Below, piece after piece: positions 6,195 to 13,932 of a stretch of 17,555 nt of DNA. Origin of the DNA: an uncultured Mailhella sp. (GTDB taxonomy: Bacteria > Desulfobacterota > Desulfovibrionia > Desulfovibrionales > Desulfovibrionaceae); NCBI GenBank assembly GCA_905192935.1, contig CAJJMX010000013.1, positions 1 through 17,555 on the forward strand, given 5' to 3'. The notes under the pieces were generated by a model. That model did not search any database. It was not told the origin of the DNA and worked only from the letters and a program-made list of their open reading frames with translations. A program made the translations under genes and the position numbers. Numbering within the stretch: the first letter of the stretch is position 1; every line of letters starts with the position of its first letter.

Positions 6195-7052
6195 CTACAG
6201 CAGCCGAAGCTTCTTTTCCACGTCGTCGATGATGTATCTCGGCGTGGATGCGCCTGCCGTCAGCCCCACGGTGCGCACTCCGGCAAAGTCCGCCCCGTCG
6301 ATCTCGTCGGCCGTCTCCACGAGCACCGTGGGCACGCCGCGCATGCGCGCAAGTTCCGCAAGTCTTTTCGTGTTGCCGCTGGACTTGCCTCCGGCCACCA
6401 CCATGGCCTGCACGCGGGCCGCGATCTCTCCGGCCTCCTCCTGCCTCTCGCGCGTGGCGTCGCAGATGGTGTCGAGCACCACGAGGGAGGAGCCGAACCT
6501 TGCGGCGAGACGGCGGTGCATCTCGTCGAAAATAAGACGGTCCTGCGTGGTCTGGGCGGCAAGCACCAGCGGACGGCCCGCCAGCTCCTCGCCGGCAATG
6601 AGCGTCTCAAGATCGGCGATGGAGGAAAAAATGCGGCTTTCCCCCGCGGCGTAGGAAATAAGGCCCCGCACCTCGGGATGGGACTCCTCGCCGTAGAGCA
6701 GGAGCTCTCGTCCCGTGGACGTGGCTTCGGCAATGGCCAGCTGTGCGTTCTTCACGCGGGGACATGTGGCATCCTCGACTCTGGCGCAGCGCTCGCGAAG
6801 TTTCGCCTCCACATCCCGCGGGATGCCGTGGGCGCGTATGAGCACGGACATGTCGTCCTTCGCCTCCTCCACGGAGTGAAGACAGCGCACGCCCTTGCGG
6901 GCATAATCCTCAAGGACCTGCGGATTGTGGATGATCTCGCCGAGCGTGGCCACCTTTTCTCCGGCACGGGAGGCCACTATGGTATCGAGCTTGTGCAGGG
7001 CAAGGGCCACGCCCATGCAGAAACCGGCGTGACTTGCGCGTATGACATTCAT
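6195..7052 (-). CDS. ispH: 4-hydroxy-3-methylbut-2-enyl diphosphate reductase (IspH/LytB), 285 aa
   Basis: The last step of the non-mevalonate isoprenoid pathway: a [4Fe-4S] enzyme reduces HMBPP to IPP and DMAPP in the cytoplasm. The three cluster cysteines are present: Cys12 (HAGFCMGV), Cys97 (DATCPRV) and Cys197 (DTICDAT). The substrate residues are His42 (IIHNPQV), His75 (RAHGIP), His125 and Glu127 (EESHPEV) and Asn227 (SGNTKR), matching the E. coli numbering almost exactly. The length is at the short end of the family (about 280-320) but nothing catalytic is missing. GGAGG is 6 bases before the ATG. It begins 12 bases after the murJ stop, so the two are one transcription unit. Their products meet in lipid-carrier supply and use: IPP feeds undecaprenyl phosphate, which carries the lipid II moved by MurJ. 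I see no clear terminator after it. Confidence 0.97.
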   Translation of the reverse strand: MNVIRASHAGFCMGVALALHKLDTIVASRAGEKVATLGEIIHNPQVLEDYARKGVRCLHSVEEAKDDMSVLIRAHGIPRDVEAKLRERCARVEDATCPRVKNAQLAIAEATSTGRELLLYGEESHPEVRGLISYAAGESRIFSSIADLETLIAGEELAGRPLVLAAQTTQDRLIFDEMHRRLAARFGSSLVVLDTICDATRERQEEAGEIAARVQAMVVAGGKSSGNTKRLAELARMRGVPTVLVETADEIDGADFAGVRTVGLTAGASTPRYIIDDVEKKLRLL

Positions 7053-7064
7053 GAGAAACCTCCG

Positions 7065-8651
7065 TCAGAATCTGGGCGCGCGACGCAGACGGCGCAGGAA
7101 GGGCGAGGTCACCAGGCGGAAATAATCACGATGGAAGAACCAGGCGATGACGAGCCACGAGGCGAGGAAAAGCAGACCGCCCACGGCCAGAACGATGAAC
7201 TGCTGAAGCAGCGGATGCCAGCCCGCCATGAGCCTGAATCCGTCGTGCATGACGGCAAGCGTGAGTCCGCAGCCCGGCATGGAAATGAGGGCGCTGCGCC
7301 ACGCCGTGCCCCAGATGCCCGCAAAGGCTCCGGAAGCCCAGCGGCGGCAGGCTACGACCATGAGCGCCAGCGCGTAAAGAGCAATGGAGCATGTGGTCAC
7401 CACGGCAACGCCCCTCGCGCCCATGATCGGAATCAGCACGACGTAGGCGGGAATCGCCAGAAGCGTGGCCACCGTGCCCACCACGGCGGGCGTGACGGTG
7501 TCCTCCATGGCATAGAAGGCGCGGCCCGTCACCTGCTGCAGAAGCCAGAACGGCACGGCGACGAGCATGATCTGCAGAAGTGGCGCGGCTCCCATGGTAT
7601 GGGACACGGAAAAACTGCCGCCCTCAAAGATGAAGCCGAGCACCGGACCGGAAGCGGTGATCATCCATGCCGCCACGGGCACGGCCACGATCATGCTGTT
7701 CGTCATGGTGCGGCGCAGCGTGGACCGGAATTCGTCCATGTCGCCCTTCGCCGCCAGCGAGGCAAGGAAGGGGAAGGAGGCCACGCCCGCGGCCTGGGCC
7801 ACCACGCCCACGGGCACCATCATGATGCGCCTTGCGTAGTTGAGAAGACTCACCGCGCCGTCTCCGGCCATGCTGCCGAAAATACGCACGAACTGCTCAT
7901 CGAGCACCACCACGGACTGTCCTATCATGAGCGGCAGGGCAAGAAGCAGGAACTTTTTCATGAGCGGATGCGAAAGACGGAAGGAAAGCCGGAGTCCTCC
8001 TTCCCTCACCGCGATGAGCGGCAGCACGAAGGCGCCGAGAGCCGCGCCGACGAGCACGCCCCAGCAGAAGCCTTCCATGCCCTCCGCAAGTCCGAGATAC
8101 GGCAGGCCCACGCCGAACAGCAGGATGCAGCCGTTGTACACGAGCGGCATGAGCGCGGGAACCGTGAACTGATGACGGATGTAAAGAACGGCGGAAAGAC
8201 AGGCTCCGGGCAGGAAGAACACCTGCGCCGGAAGCACGATGCGCAGAAAGTCGGCCAGTCTTGCGCACTGCTCGGGAGTAAAGCCCGGAGCCACCAGCGG
8301 AGCCAGTCTGGACGCCGCCGCAAAGGCCAGCACGGAAAGCGCGCCTATGGAGAGCGTGGCCCAGGTGAACACCGTGCCGAAGAGTCTCCAGCCGTCGGCC
8401 TCGTCCTCTTCAAAGCGCCGGGAAAGCAGCGGTATGAGCGTGATGGAAATGTATCCGCCCGCGAGAAGATAGTTCAGAAAATCCGGCACCACGAAGGCCG
8501 CGAAATAAATGTCCGTCTCTCCCCCGGCACCGAACTGCCAGGAGATGATCTTGTCGCGGAAAAGACCCATGAACCGCGAGACAAGAACACTGAACGCCAT
8601 GATGAGGGCGGCCGCACCCATTTTCTGCCGTGAAGTAAGTGCCATACTCAT
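7065..8651 (-). CDS. murJ: Lipid II flippase MurJ (MviN family), 528 aa
   Basis: A multi-span inner-membrane transporter of the MOP superfamily that moves lipid II to the periplasm for peptidoglycan synthesis. The first helix carries SRFMGLFRD and the next GAGGETDIYFAAFVVPDFL, the family's N-terminal signature. About 14 hydrophobic segments follow to the end. Aligning by eye to E. coli, Arg18, Arg24, Asp39 and Arg270 have counterparts (SRF, LFRD, ETD, YARR), but the Arg52 position reads Asn (PDFLNYLLAGG). The start at 8649-8651 overlaps the stop of the preceding gene as ATGA, indicating translational coupling; there is little Shine-Dalgarno of its own. An ATG two codons in is an alternative. 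A longer frame back to 8738 would add a hydrophilic head and run through the upstream gene, so I rejected it. ispH follows 12 bases later. Confidence 0.93.
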   Translation of the reverse strand: MSMALTSRQKMGAAALIMAFSVLVSRFMGLFRDKIISWQFGAGGETDIYFAAFVVPDFLNYLLAGGYISITLIPLLSRRFEEDEADGWRLFGTVFTWATLSIGALSVLAFAAASRLAPLVAPGFTPEQCARLADFLRIVLPAQVFFLPGACLSAVLYIRHQFTVPALMPLVYNGCILLFGVGLPYLGLAEGMEGFCWGVLVGAALGAFVLPLIAVREGGLRLSFRLSHPLMKKFLLLALPLMIGQSVVVLDEQFVRIFGSMAGDGAVSLLNYARRIMMVPVGVVAQAAGVASFPFLASLAAKGDMDEFRSTLRRTMTNSMIVAVPVAAWMITASGPVLGFIFEGGSFSVSHTMGAAPLLQIMLVAVPFWLLQQVTGRAFYAMEDTVTPAVVGTVATLLAIPAYVVLIPIMGARGVAVVTTCSIALYALALMVVACRRWASGAFAGIWGTAWRSALISMPGCGLTLAVMHDGFRLMAGWHPLLQQFIVLAVGGLLFLASWLVIAWFFHRDYFRLVTSPFLRRLRRAPRF

Positions 8652-9229
8652 ACCGGAAGGCCCGCAGTGCGGGAACAGGACAGGATCCTGACGCTTTCCG
8701 GCGGGATGACCACATATTCCCGGCTGAGAGGACGCCACGGATCCGTCAGTTTCGCATAGGGCAGGCAGTAAAGCGCGCCCGCCTCAAGGCTGCAGTCCAG
8801 AAAATGCAGCCCCTCCATATCCATATAATATCCTACCGTCCAGTGATCCACGTAGGGCTTCTCCGACGGCGGAGCGATGCGCAGAAAGCGGAACACGGAA
8901 ACAAGCGGCATGGGCGGACGCGCGCAGGAACGAAGCGCCTCCCACACCTCCCGGCACGGGATGTCCGGCGTAAAGGGAGCGCTCACGACGAGCCCGGGGA
9001 ACTCATGCCGCCGCACGTCGTCGAGCATGTAGTCCACAAGCGCCACGTAGTCCGTCCGATGATCAAGGATGCGTGAGAATGTTTCGGCATCCGCAGACTG
9101 CGCAAGAAGAACGCGGTTGAATATTCTTCTGGCCTGCAGCGGCCCTATGCTGAACAGCACCTGAAGCGCGTTGAGCACCGCGTACATGGCGCAGAAATTG
9201 TCGATTTTCCCCTGATAGAAAGACTGCAT
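8648..9229 (-). CDS. Uncharacterised papain-fold-like cysteine hydrolase, 193 aa
   Basis: I do not recognise a named family, but the layout is that of a small papain-like (C39/Josephin-type) enzyme. Near the N-terminus is YQGKIDNFCAMYAVLNAL, with Gln6 as possible oxyanion-hole residue and Cys13 at the start of a helix, the classic nucleophile position. Later comes VDHWTVGYY with His129, then LHFLDCS with Asp145. The Cys / His-Trp / Asp order and spacing fit a catalytic triad. There is no signal peptide or membrane segment, so it acts in the cytoplasm. It could be a peptidase, deamidase, transglutaminase-like enzyme or acyltransferase. GGGAG is 5 bases before the ATG. Its stop overlaps the murJ start (ATGA), so it is the first gene of the murJ-ispH operon, with stoichiometric coupling likely. 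The triad is inferred from sequence, not confirmed. Confidence 0.7.
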   Translation of the reverse strand: MQSFYQGKIDNFCAMYAVLNALQVLFSIGPLQARRIFNRVLLAQSADAETFSRILDHRTDYVALVDYMLDDVRRHEFPGLVVSAPFTPDIPCREVWEALRSCARPPMPLVSVFRFLRIAPPSEKPYVDHWTVGYYMDMEGLHFLDCSLEAGALYCLPYAKLTDPWRPLSREYVVIPPESVRILSCSRTAGLPV

Positions 9230-9310
9230 GAAAACTCCCGGACAGGCTCATGAAGCAGGAGGACCCGCCGGCCGGGCCAGGATTCATCCTTCTGTTTCTC
9301 CTTTCTTAAG

Positions 9311-9339
9311 GGCATAACGTTACCATGTTATGGAGTCAA
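9311..9339 (-). promoter_or_regulatory. Predicted promoter of the hydrolase-murJ-ispH operon
   Basis: On the minus strand the -35 TTGACT (plus 9334-9339) is followed by a 17-base spacer and TATGCC (plus 9311-9316). The -35 is strong and the -10 weak. Its -35 stands back to back with that of the metK promoter, five bases apart. The leader to the ATG at 9229 would be about 75 bases. Confidence 0.45.
9313..9332. promoter_or_regulatory. Inverted repeat in the divergent metK / murJ-operon promoter region
   Basis: CATAAC (9313-9318) and GTTATG (9327-9332) form a 6-bp inverted repeat with an 8-base spacer. It covers the spacer and -10 of the minus-strand promoter and lies about 12 bases upstream of the metK -35. 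That position suits a dimeric regulator affecting both directions. No regulator is identified. Confidence 0.35.
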
Positions 9340-9344
9340 GAAGC

Positions 9345-9373
9345 TGGACAGGCCGCAAGTCCCCGTGTATAGT
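9345..9373 (+). promoter_or_regulatory. Predicted sigma70 promoter of metK
   Basis: The -35 TGGACA (9345-9350), a 17-base spacer and the -10 TATAGT (9368-9373) are close to consensus with optimal spacing. Transcription would start near 9380, leaving a leader of about 120 bases before the metK ATG. Confidence 0.65.
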
Positions 9374-9382
9374 GTCGGAGTG

Positions 9383-9423
9383 AAAGGCATATTACCATAG
9401 CTTGATATAAAGATATGCCCTTT
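9383..9423 (+). promoter_or_regulatory. Hairpin in the metK leader
   Basis: AAAGGCATAT (9383-9392) pairs with ATATGCCCTTT (9413-9423) with a single bulged base, across a 20-base loop. It starts right at the predicted 5' end of the metK transcript. There is no T-tract, so it is not a terminator. It could stabilise the 5' end or be part of a control element. No known SAM riboswitch core is visible. Confidence 0.4.
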
Positions 9424-9499
9424 CCCGGATGCCCCACGCTCACGGTGTCCGGTTTCTGCCGCATCCCTCCGAGCGCCTCGTGAACTTCAAGGAGAGACC

Positions 9500-10675
9500 A
9501 TGATCCCCTCTAAAGGCAAATACCTCTTTACCTCCGAATCCGTGACCGAAGGTCATCCCGACAAGGTCGCCGACCAGATTTCCGACGCCGTGCTCGACAC
9601 CCTGCTTCAGCAGGATCCGGACTCCCACGTCGCCTGCGAAACGCTGGTGACCACGGGCATGGCCATCGTGGCCGGCGAGATCACCACCAAGGGCTATGCC
9701 GATCTTCCCTCCATCGTGCGCCGCACCATCCGCGACATCGGCTACATCGGTTCCGACATGGGCTTTGACGCGCAGACCTGCGCCGTGATTTCCTCCATCG
9801 ACAAGCAGTCGCCCGACATCGCGCAGGGCGTCAACCGCGCCAATCCCGAAGATCAGGGCGCGGGCGATCAGGGCATGATGTTCGGCTTCGCCTCCAACGA
9901 GACCGACACGCTCATGCCCGCCCCCATCTACTGGGCGCATCAGCTTTCGCTCCAGCTTTCCCGCGTGCGCAAGAACGGTATCGTCGACTTCTTCCGTCCC
10001 GACGGCAAGACGCAGGTCTCCTTCGAGTACATCGACGGCAAGCCCGTGCGCATCAACAACGTGGTGGTGTCCACCCAGCACTCTCCCAAGGTCAGCCACG
10101 ACGACATCGTGGAAGCCGTGAAGAAGGAAGTCATCCGTCCCATTCTCGAGCCTTCCGGCTACTTCGACGAGAAGGACTGCGAAATATTCATCAACACCAC
10201 GGGCCGTTTCGTCATCGGCGGTCCCATGGGCGACTGCGGTCTCACCGGCCGCAAGATCATTCAGGACACCTACGGCGGCATGGGCAACCACGGCGGCGGC
10301 GCGTTCTCCGGCAAGGACCCCTCCAAGGTGGACCGCTCCGGCGCGTACATGGCCCGCTACGTGGCCAAGAACATCGTGGCCGCCGGTCTGGCCGACCGCT
10401 GCGAAGTGCAGATTGCCTACTGCATCGGCGTGGCCGAACCCGTGTCCGTGCTGGTGCATACCTTCGACACCGGCAAGCTCCCGGATGAACAGCTCACGAA
10501 GATCGTGCGCGAAGTGTTCGACCTGCGTCCCTACTTCATCTGCAAGCGCCTCGATCTGAAGCGTCCCATCTACAGCAAGACCTCCTGCTACGGTCACTTC
10601 GGCCGCGAACTTCCCGACTTCACCTGGGAAAAGCGCGACGCCGTGGACGACCTCATCACCGCAGCCAAGCTGTAG
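9500..10675 (+). CDS. metK: S-adenosylmethionine synthetase, 391 aa
   Basis: A cytoplasmic enzyme making S-adenosylmethionine from methionine and ATP, releasing phosphate and pyrophosphate; SAM is the main methyl donor. The signature motifs are complete: TEGHPDKVADQISDAVLD (from residue 16, with His19 and Asp21), GAGDQGMMFGFA (120-131), FRPDGKTQVSFEY (165-177), GRFVIGGPMGDCGLTGRKI (235-253) and the glycine-rich loop GGGAFSGKDPSKVDRSG (265-281). The length matches the family (about 385-395). GGAG is close upstream of the ATG (AAGGAGAGACC). It is alone on its strand between a near-consensus promoter and a strong terminator, so it is a single-gene unit. Codon use is very GC-rich and regular, as expected for a highly expressed gene. 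Confidence 0.99.
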   Translation: MIPSKGKYLFTSESVTEGHPDKVADQISDAVLDTLLQQDPDSHVACETLVTTGMAIVAGEITTKGYADLPSIVRRTIRDIGYIGSDMGFDAQTCAVISSIDKQSPDIAQGVNRANPEDQGAGDQGMMFGFASNETDTLMPAPIYWAHQLSLQLSRVRKNGIVDFFRPDGKTQVSFEYIDGKPVRINNVVVSTQHSPKVSHDDIVEAVKKEVIRPILEPSGYFDEKDCEIFINTTGRFVIGGPMGDCGLTGRKIIQDTYGGMGNHGGGAFSGKDPSKVDRSGAYMARYVAKNIVAAGLADRCEVQIAYCIGVAEPVSVLVHTFDTGKLPDEQLTKIVREVFDLRPYFICKRLDLKRPIYSKTSCYGHFGRELPDFTWEKRDAVDDLITAAKL

Positions 10676-10694
10676 TTCTCGTTCCCGAGACATG

Positions 10695-10734
10695 AAAGCG
10701 GAGGAAGAACATCCTGTTCTTCCTCCGCTTTTTT
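10695..10734 (+). terminator. Strong rho-independent terminator of metK
   Basis: A perfect 17-bp stem (10695-10711 with 10715-10731) containing GCGGAGGAAGAACA, with a three-base loop and a run of six T at its end (10729-10734). It begins 20 bases after the metK stop. The A-tract on its left side may let it also stop transcripts from the convergent gene ending at 10821. Confidence 0.95.
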
Positions 10735-10820
10735 ATGGAACATCTTCTTTCGGCCCCCCTGACGGCCGGCGGTCTCCTCCCGGAAGCACTGGAGCCATGA
10801 AAACAGGCCAGCCCCTTCCG

Positions 10821-11690
10821 TTACTTCAGCACGCGCGGTTCGGTGAAGGGCACATGAGAGCCCACCACCAGCCAGCCTTCCTTGCGGGCGCGGTTCAGCA
10901 TGTCCGCGCGCACGCGGGCCGCGGCTGCGGGATCCATGTCGAAGCTTGCGGACACGTCGGGATGAGCTGCCTGCACGTCAAAGGCATGCAGAAGATCGCT
11001 CCAGAACACGAAGGTCCGGCCTTCGGCCGACACCATGATGCCCACATGACCGGGAGTGTGTCCCGCCTCATCCACGGACAGAACGCCGGGAAGCGCAGCA
11101 CACACGTTTTCTCCGGCTTCAAAGGTGCCGATACGTCCCTGATACGCGGCGACGATGTTCGCCACGTTGTCGAATATCCTGAGGGCGCCGCCGGAGGCAC
11201 TCTTACGGTTCTCCGCACCGGTCCAGCAGGAAAGCTCCCGTTCCGGGAAAAGCACCATGGCCGAGGGGAACGTCGGCTTTCCGTCCTTCACAAGTCCCCC
11301 CACATGATCGCCGTGCGCATGGGTGATGATGACATGCGTCACGTCGCCTCTGCCGAGACCGGCCCCGCGAAGAGCCTCGTCCATCTGCTCGTCCGTCCAG
11401 TCATAGCCCGTGTCCACCAGGGCCACGGCTCCGGGCACGCGAATAAGAAGCACATTGAGCACATTGTGAACGGCGCCGTCGGGATAGGCGGCGGCCACGG
11501 CCTTTTTCTGCTCTTCCGTGGATGCCATCAGAATGGAGGAGTTCAAATCCTTCTGCACGAGGGACATGACCCTCATGTTCACATCACCCACGGAAAACTC
11601 ATGAAAAGAAACGTTGTCGGCCCGGGCGGGCCCTGTCGCTGAAACAACCATCATGAAGACTCCCAGAAGCTGAACGGCACATTTCCACAT
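10821..11690 (-). CDS. Exported metallo-beta-lactamase-fold hydrolase, 289 aa
   Basis: A zinc-type hydrolase of the MBL superfamily with an N-terminal signal peptide (hydrophobic VQLLGVFMMVVSA, cleavage probably after ARA at residue 24), so it should act in the periplasm. Metal ligands are complete: THAHGDH with His124, His126, Asp128 and His129; GHTPGH with His215; WSDLLHA with Asp232; GSHVP with His279. The start at 11688-11690 is chosen because GGGAG lies 6 bases upstream and the signal peptide then begins at residue 1; a longer frame from 11852 would put 54 residues before it. The arrangement resembles lactonase-like and methyl-parathion-hydrolase-like enzymes more than true beta-lactamases or glyoxalase II, but substrate cannot be deduced. 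It stands alone between the metK terminator and uup. Confidence 0.88.
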   Translation of the reverse strand: MWKCAVQLLGVFMMVVSATGPARADNVSFHEFSVGDVNMRVMSLVQKDLNSSILMASTEEQKKAVAAAYPDGAVHNVLNVLLIRVPGAVALVDTGYDWTDEQMDEALRGAGLGRGDVTHVIITHAHGDHVGGLVKDGKPTFPSAMVLFPERELSCWTGAENRKSASGGALRIFDNVANIVAAYQGRIGTFEAGENVCAALPGVLSVDEAGHTPGHVGIMVSAEGRTFVFWSDLLHAFDVQAAHPDVSASFDMDPAAAARVRADMLNRARKEGWLVVGSHVPFTEPRVLK

Positions 11691-11828
11691 AGCGGACTCC
11701 CTGAAAAAAGGAATTCGAACATCCTTGCCGCAGAGCAGACGGTCTCCCGCCAGGGAGCCGAGCCCTTTTTCAAAGATTAATGCAACTGCGGCCGAAACAC
11801 CAGAACCTTCTCCATCCCCGAGACGGCA

Positions 11829-11860
11829 GAAGGCCCGTGCCGCCATCGGCACGAGCCTTC
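11829..11860. other. GC-rich hairpin between uup and the MBL hydrolase
   Basis: A 14-bp stem with one mismatch (11829-11842 with 11847-11860) and a 4-base loop lies 44 bases after the uup stop. On the minus strand it has no U-tract after it; on the plus strand CCTTTTG follows a few bases later. It may act as a 3'-end stabiliser or weak terminator for uup. Confidence 0.45.
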
Positions 11861-11904
11861 GAACCTTTTGTAATATTTCTATAAAATCAGAACATCATCA
11901 AAAG

Positions 11905-13809
11905 TCAGATGTCCAGTTCCCTGAGTCTGGCCTCTATCTCGTCGACGCGCTCAAGAAGGGCGAGCTGCTCTTCCTCCACCTGGGGAAGACGGGCCACCTT
12001 GGCGTTGAAGGCTTCGGGATCGCGGCTGAAAAGATCGGGATCGGCCAGAGCCGTCTCCAGTTCCTTCTGCTCCTTTTCCAGAGCGTCGAGCCTTGCGGGC
12101 ATCTCATCCCGTTCCTTGATAAGGGCTTCCTGTTCTCGCTGCTCCTTGTAGGAAAGACGACGTTTTTTAGGCGCGTTCTCCTTCCAGGTCTCCTTCGATG
12201 ACGCCGCCTTCTTCTCTTCCGGCTTCTGGCGCTGGCGCAGCCAGTCGGTGTAGCCGCCCACGTACTCGCGCACCTTTCCGTCGCCTTCCAGAGCTATGGT
12301 ACCGGTCACAAGATCATCGAGAAAGGCCCGATCATGGCTGACCACAATGACCGTGCCCTTGTAGGACGCCAGCATTTCTTCCAGCAGATCCAGCGTTTCG
12401 GCGTCGAGGTCGTTGGTAGGTTCGTCGAGCACCAGAAGGTTGGAGGGCCGGGTAAAGAGCTTTGCCAGAAGGAGCCTGTTGCGCTCACCGCCGGAAAGAA
12501 GGCCGACAGGAGTTCTCAGTCTGCTGGAATCAAAGAGAAAATCCTGAAGATACCCTGCCACGTGCCTCGGCTCGCCGTTGATGGTCACGCGGTCGTTTCC
12601 CTCGGCCACGTTGTCCATCACGCTCTTCTCGTCGTCCAGCGAGTCGCGGAGCTGATCAAAATAGGCTATCTCAAGCCCCGTGCCGAGGCGCACCGTGCCG
12701 GTCGTGGGCGCAAGCTCCCCGAGAAGCACGCGCAGAAAGGTGGTCTTGCCCGCGCCGTTGTCGCCTATGAGGCCTACCTTCTCGCCGCGCTGAATGATGA
12801 TGTTCGCATCCTCAAAGACCTTGTAGCCGTCCGGCCAGACGAAGGAGACGTTCTTCATCTCCGCCACCAGCTTTCCCGACTTTTCCGCCTCCTGCACGTT
12901 GAGCGTGGCCGTGCCCGTTCTTTCCTTTCTCGCGGCGCGCTCCTCGCGCATCTTCATAAGTTCGCGCACGCGGCCCATGTTGCGGGTGCGGCGGGCCTTG
13001 ATGCCCTGACGTATCCACACCTCTTCCTGGGCGAGCTTCTTGTCGAACACGGCGTTCTGCATGTCTTCGGCGTGCAGACGCTCCTCGCGGCGTTCCAGAT
13101 AGGCGTCGAAGCCGCAGGCGTAGCTGTATATCTTTCCGCGGTCCAGCTCCGCCATGCGGGTCGCGAGCCGCCGCACGAAGGCGCGGTCGTGGCTGATGAA
13201 GACCAGCGTTCTGGCCTGTCTTGCCAGATATTCTTCCAGCCAGCTTATGGTGCTGATGTCCAGATGGTTGGTGGGCTCGTCCAGAAGCAGCACGTCCGAG
13301 GCTATGAGCGCACGGGCAAGCGCCACGCGGCGGCGAGTTCCGCCGGAAAGCGTGGAGAAGTCCGCCTCCGGATCGAGAGCCAGACTGTTGATGACGCCGA
13401 GCACCTCGCCGTGCCGCTCCCACACCTCGCCGTGCTCCATGACGAGATCCGCCTCTCTGGCAAGGTCCGGGGGCAGAAGGTCGCGTCTGTCGGAGGCGAT
13501 GAGATGCGCCGCGGCCAGAAGATGCCCTTCCCTGCCGAGAGCATCGGCCGTCACGCTGAACACCGAGCCTTTCCAGTGGTCAGGCACGGCCTGCTGCACG
13601 TAGCCTATGCGCAGGCCCGGCTCCTCATGCCGATCCCCGTAGTCCAGAGGAATTCTCCCCGCAAGCACCGAGAGGAGCGAAGACTTGCCCACGCCGTTGC
13701 GGCCCACGATGCAGAGCCTGTCGCCCTGCTCCACGAAAAGTTCGGTATGATCCAGAAGCTGTCTGTTGCCGAGCGTAAGGGCGGCATCCTGAATGGAAAG
13801 AAGAGCCAT
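11905..13809 (-). CDS. uup: ABC-F family ATPase Uup, 634 aa
   Basis: A soluble tandem-ATPase protein of the ABC-F group, which binds ribosomes and, for Uup, DNA; it is not a transporter. The first cassette has Walker A GRNGVGKS (36-43), signature LSGGT (154-158) and Walker B LLLDE with Glu178 and His207. The second has GDNGAGKT (349-356), LSGGE (438-442), LVLDE with Glu463 and His492. The basic inter-domain linker (about 271-295, KARRTRNMGRVREL) is typical. A C-terminal charged coiled coil (about 549-634) distinguishes Uup from EttA and YbiT. The start at 13807-13809 is supported by AGGTG 8 bases upstream and by the cassette beginning immediately (MALLSIQDAALTLG). A longer frame from 13866 has no such support. 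It follows polA on the same strand after a short terminator. Confidence 0.94.
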   Translation of the reverse strand: MALLSIQDAALTLGNRQLLDHTELFVEQGDRLCIVGRNGVGKSSLLSVLAGRIPLDYGDRHEEPGLRIGYVQQAVPDHWKGSVFSVTADALGREGHLLAAAHLIASDRRDLLPPDLAREADLVMEHGEVWERHGEVLGVINSLALDPEADFSTLSGGTRRRVALARALIASDVLLLDEPTNHLDISTISWLEEYLARQARTLVFISHDRAFVRRLATRMAELDRGKIYSYACGFDAYLERREERLHAEDMQNAVFDKKLAQEEVWIRQGIKARRTRNMGRVRELMKMREERAARKERTGTATLNVQEAEKSGKLVAEMKNVSFVWPDGYKVFEDANIIIQRGEKVGLIGDNGAGKTTFLRVLLGELAPTTGTVRLGTGLEIAYFDQLRDSLDDEKSVMDNVAEGNDRVTINGEPRHVAGYLQDFLFDSSRLRTPVGLLSGGERNRLLLAKLFTRPSNLLVLDEPTNDLDAETLDLLEEMLASYKGTVIVVSHDRAFLDDLVTGTIALEGDGKVREYVGGYTDWLRQRQKPEEKKAASSKETWKENAPKKRRLSYKEQREQEALIKERDEMPARLDALEKEQKELETALADPDLFSRDPEAFNAKVARLPQVEEEQLALLERVDEIEARLRELDI

Positions 13810-13932
13810 GACGGTATCACCTGATGTCGGGCACAAGGCCCGTGATGTCGAAACCATGCGGAACATGCCCCGAAGAGGCTCCGGGCTCGGGCAGGCACGC
13901 GGTCCTGCCGCCTCCGGACGCCCGGGGACATG

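Noticed and set aside
6093..8633. 846-codon open frame on the plus strand
   Set aside because: Antisense to ispH and murJ, with His/Arg/Gly-rich shadow composition and no domain.
8649..8738. Longer MurJ start at 8738
   Set aside because: It would add 29 hydrophilic residues inside the upstream gene. The ATGA overlap at 8648-8651 and the family's usual N-terminus favour the shorter form.
9415..9483. 22-codon leader frame in the metK 5' region
   Set aside because: It has no clear Shine-Dalgarno and no run of regulatory codons (no Met run), so I do not annotate it as a gene. It is mentioned only in the leader finding.
9380..9499. SAM riboswitch upstream of metK
   Set aside because: I could not find the conserved SAM-I core or a terminator/antiterminator pair, only one hairpin.
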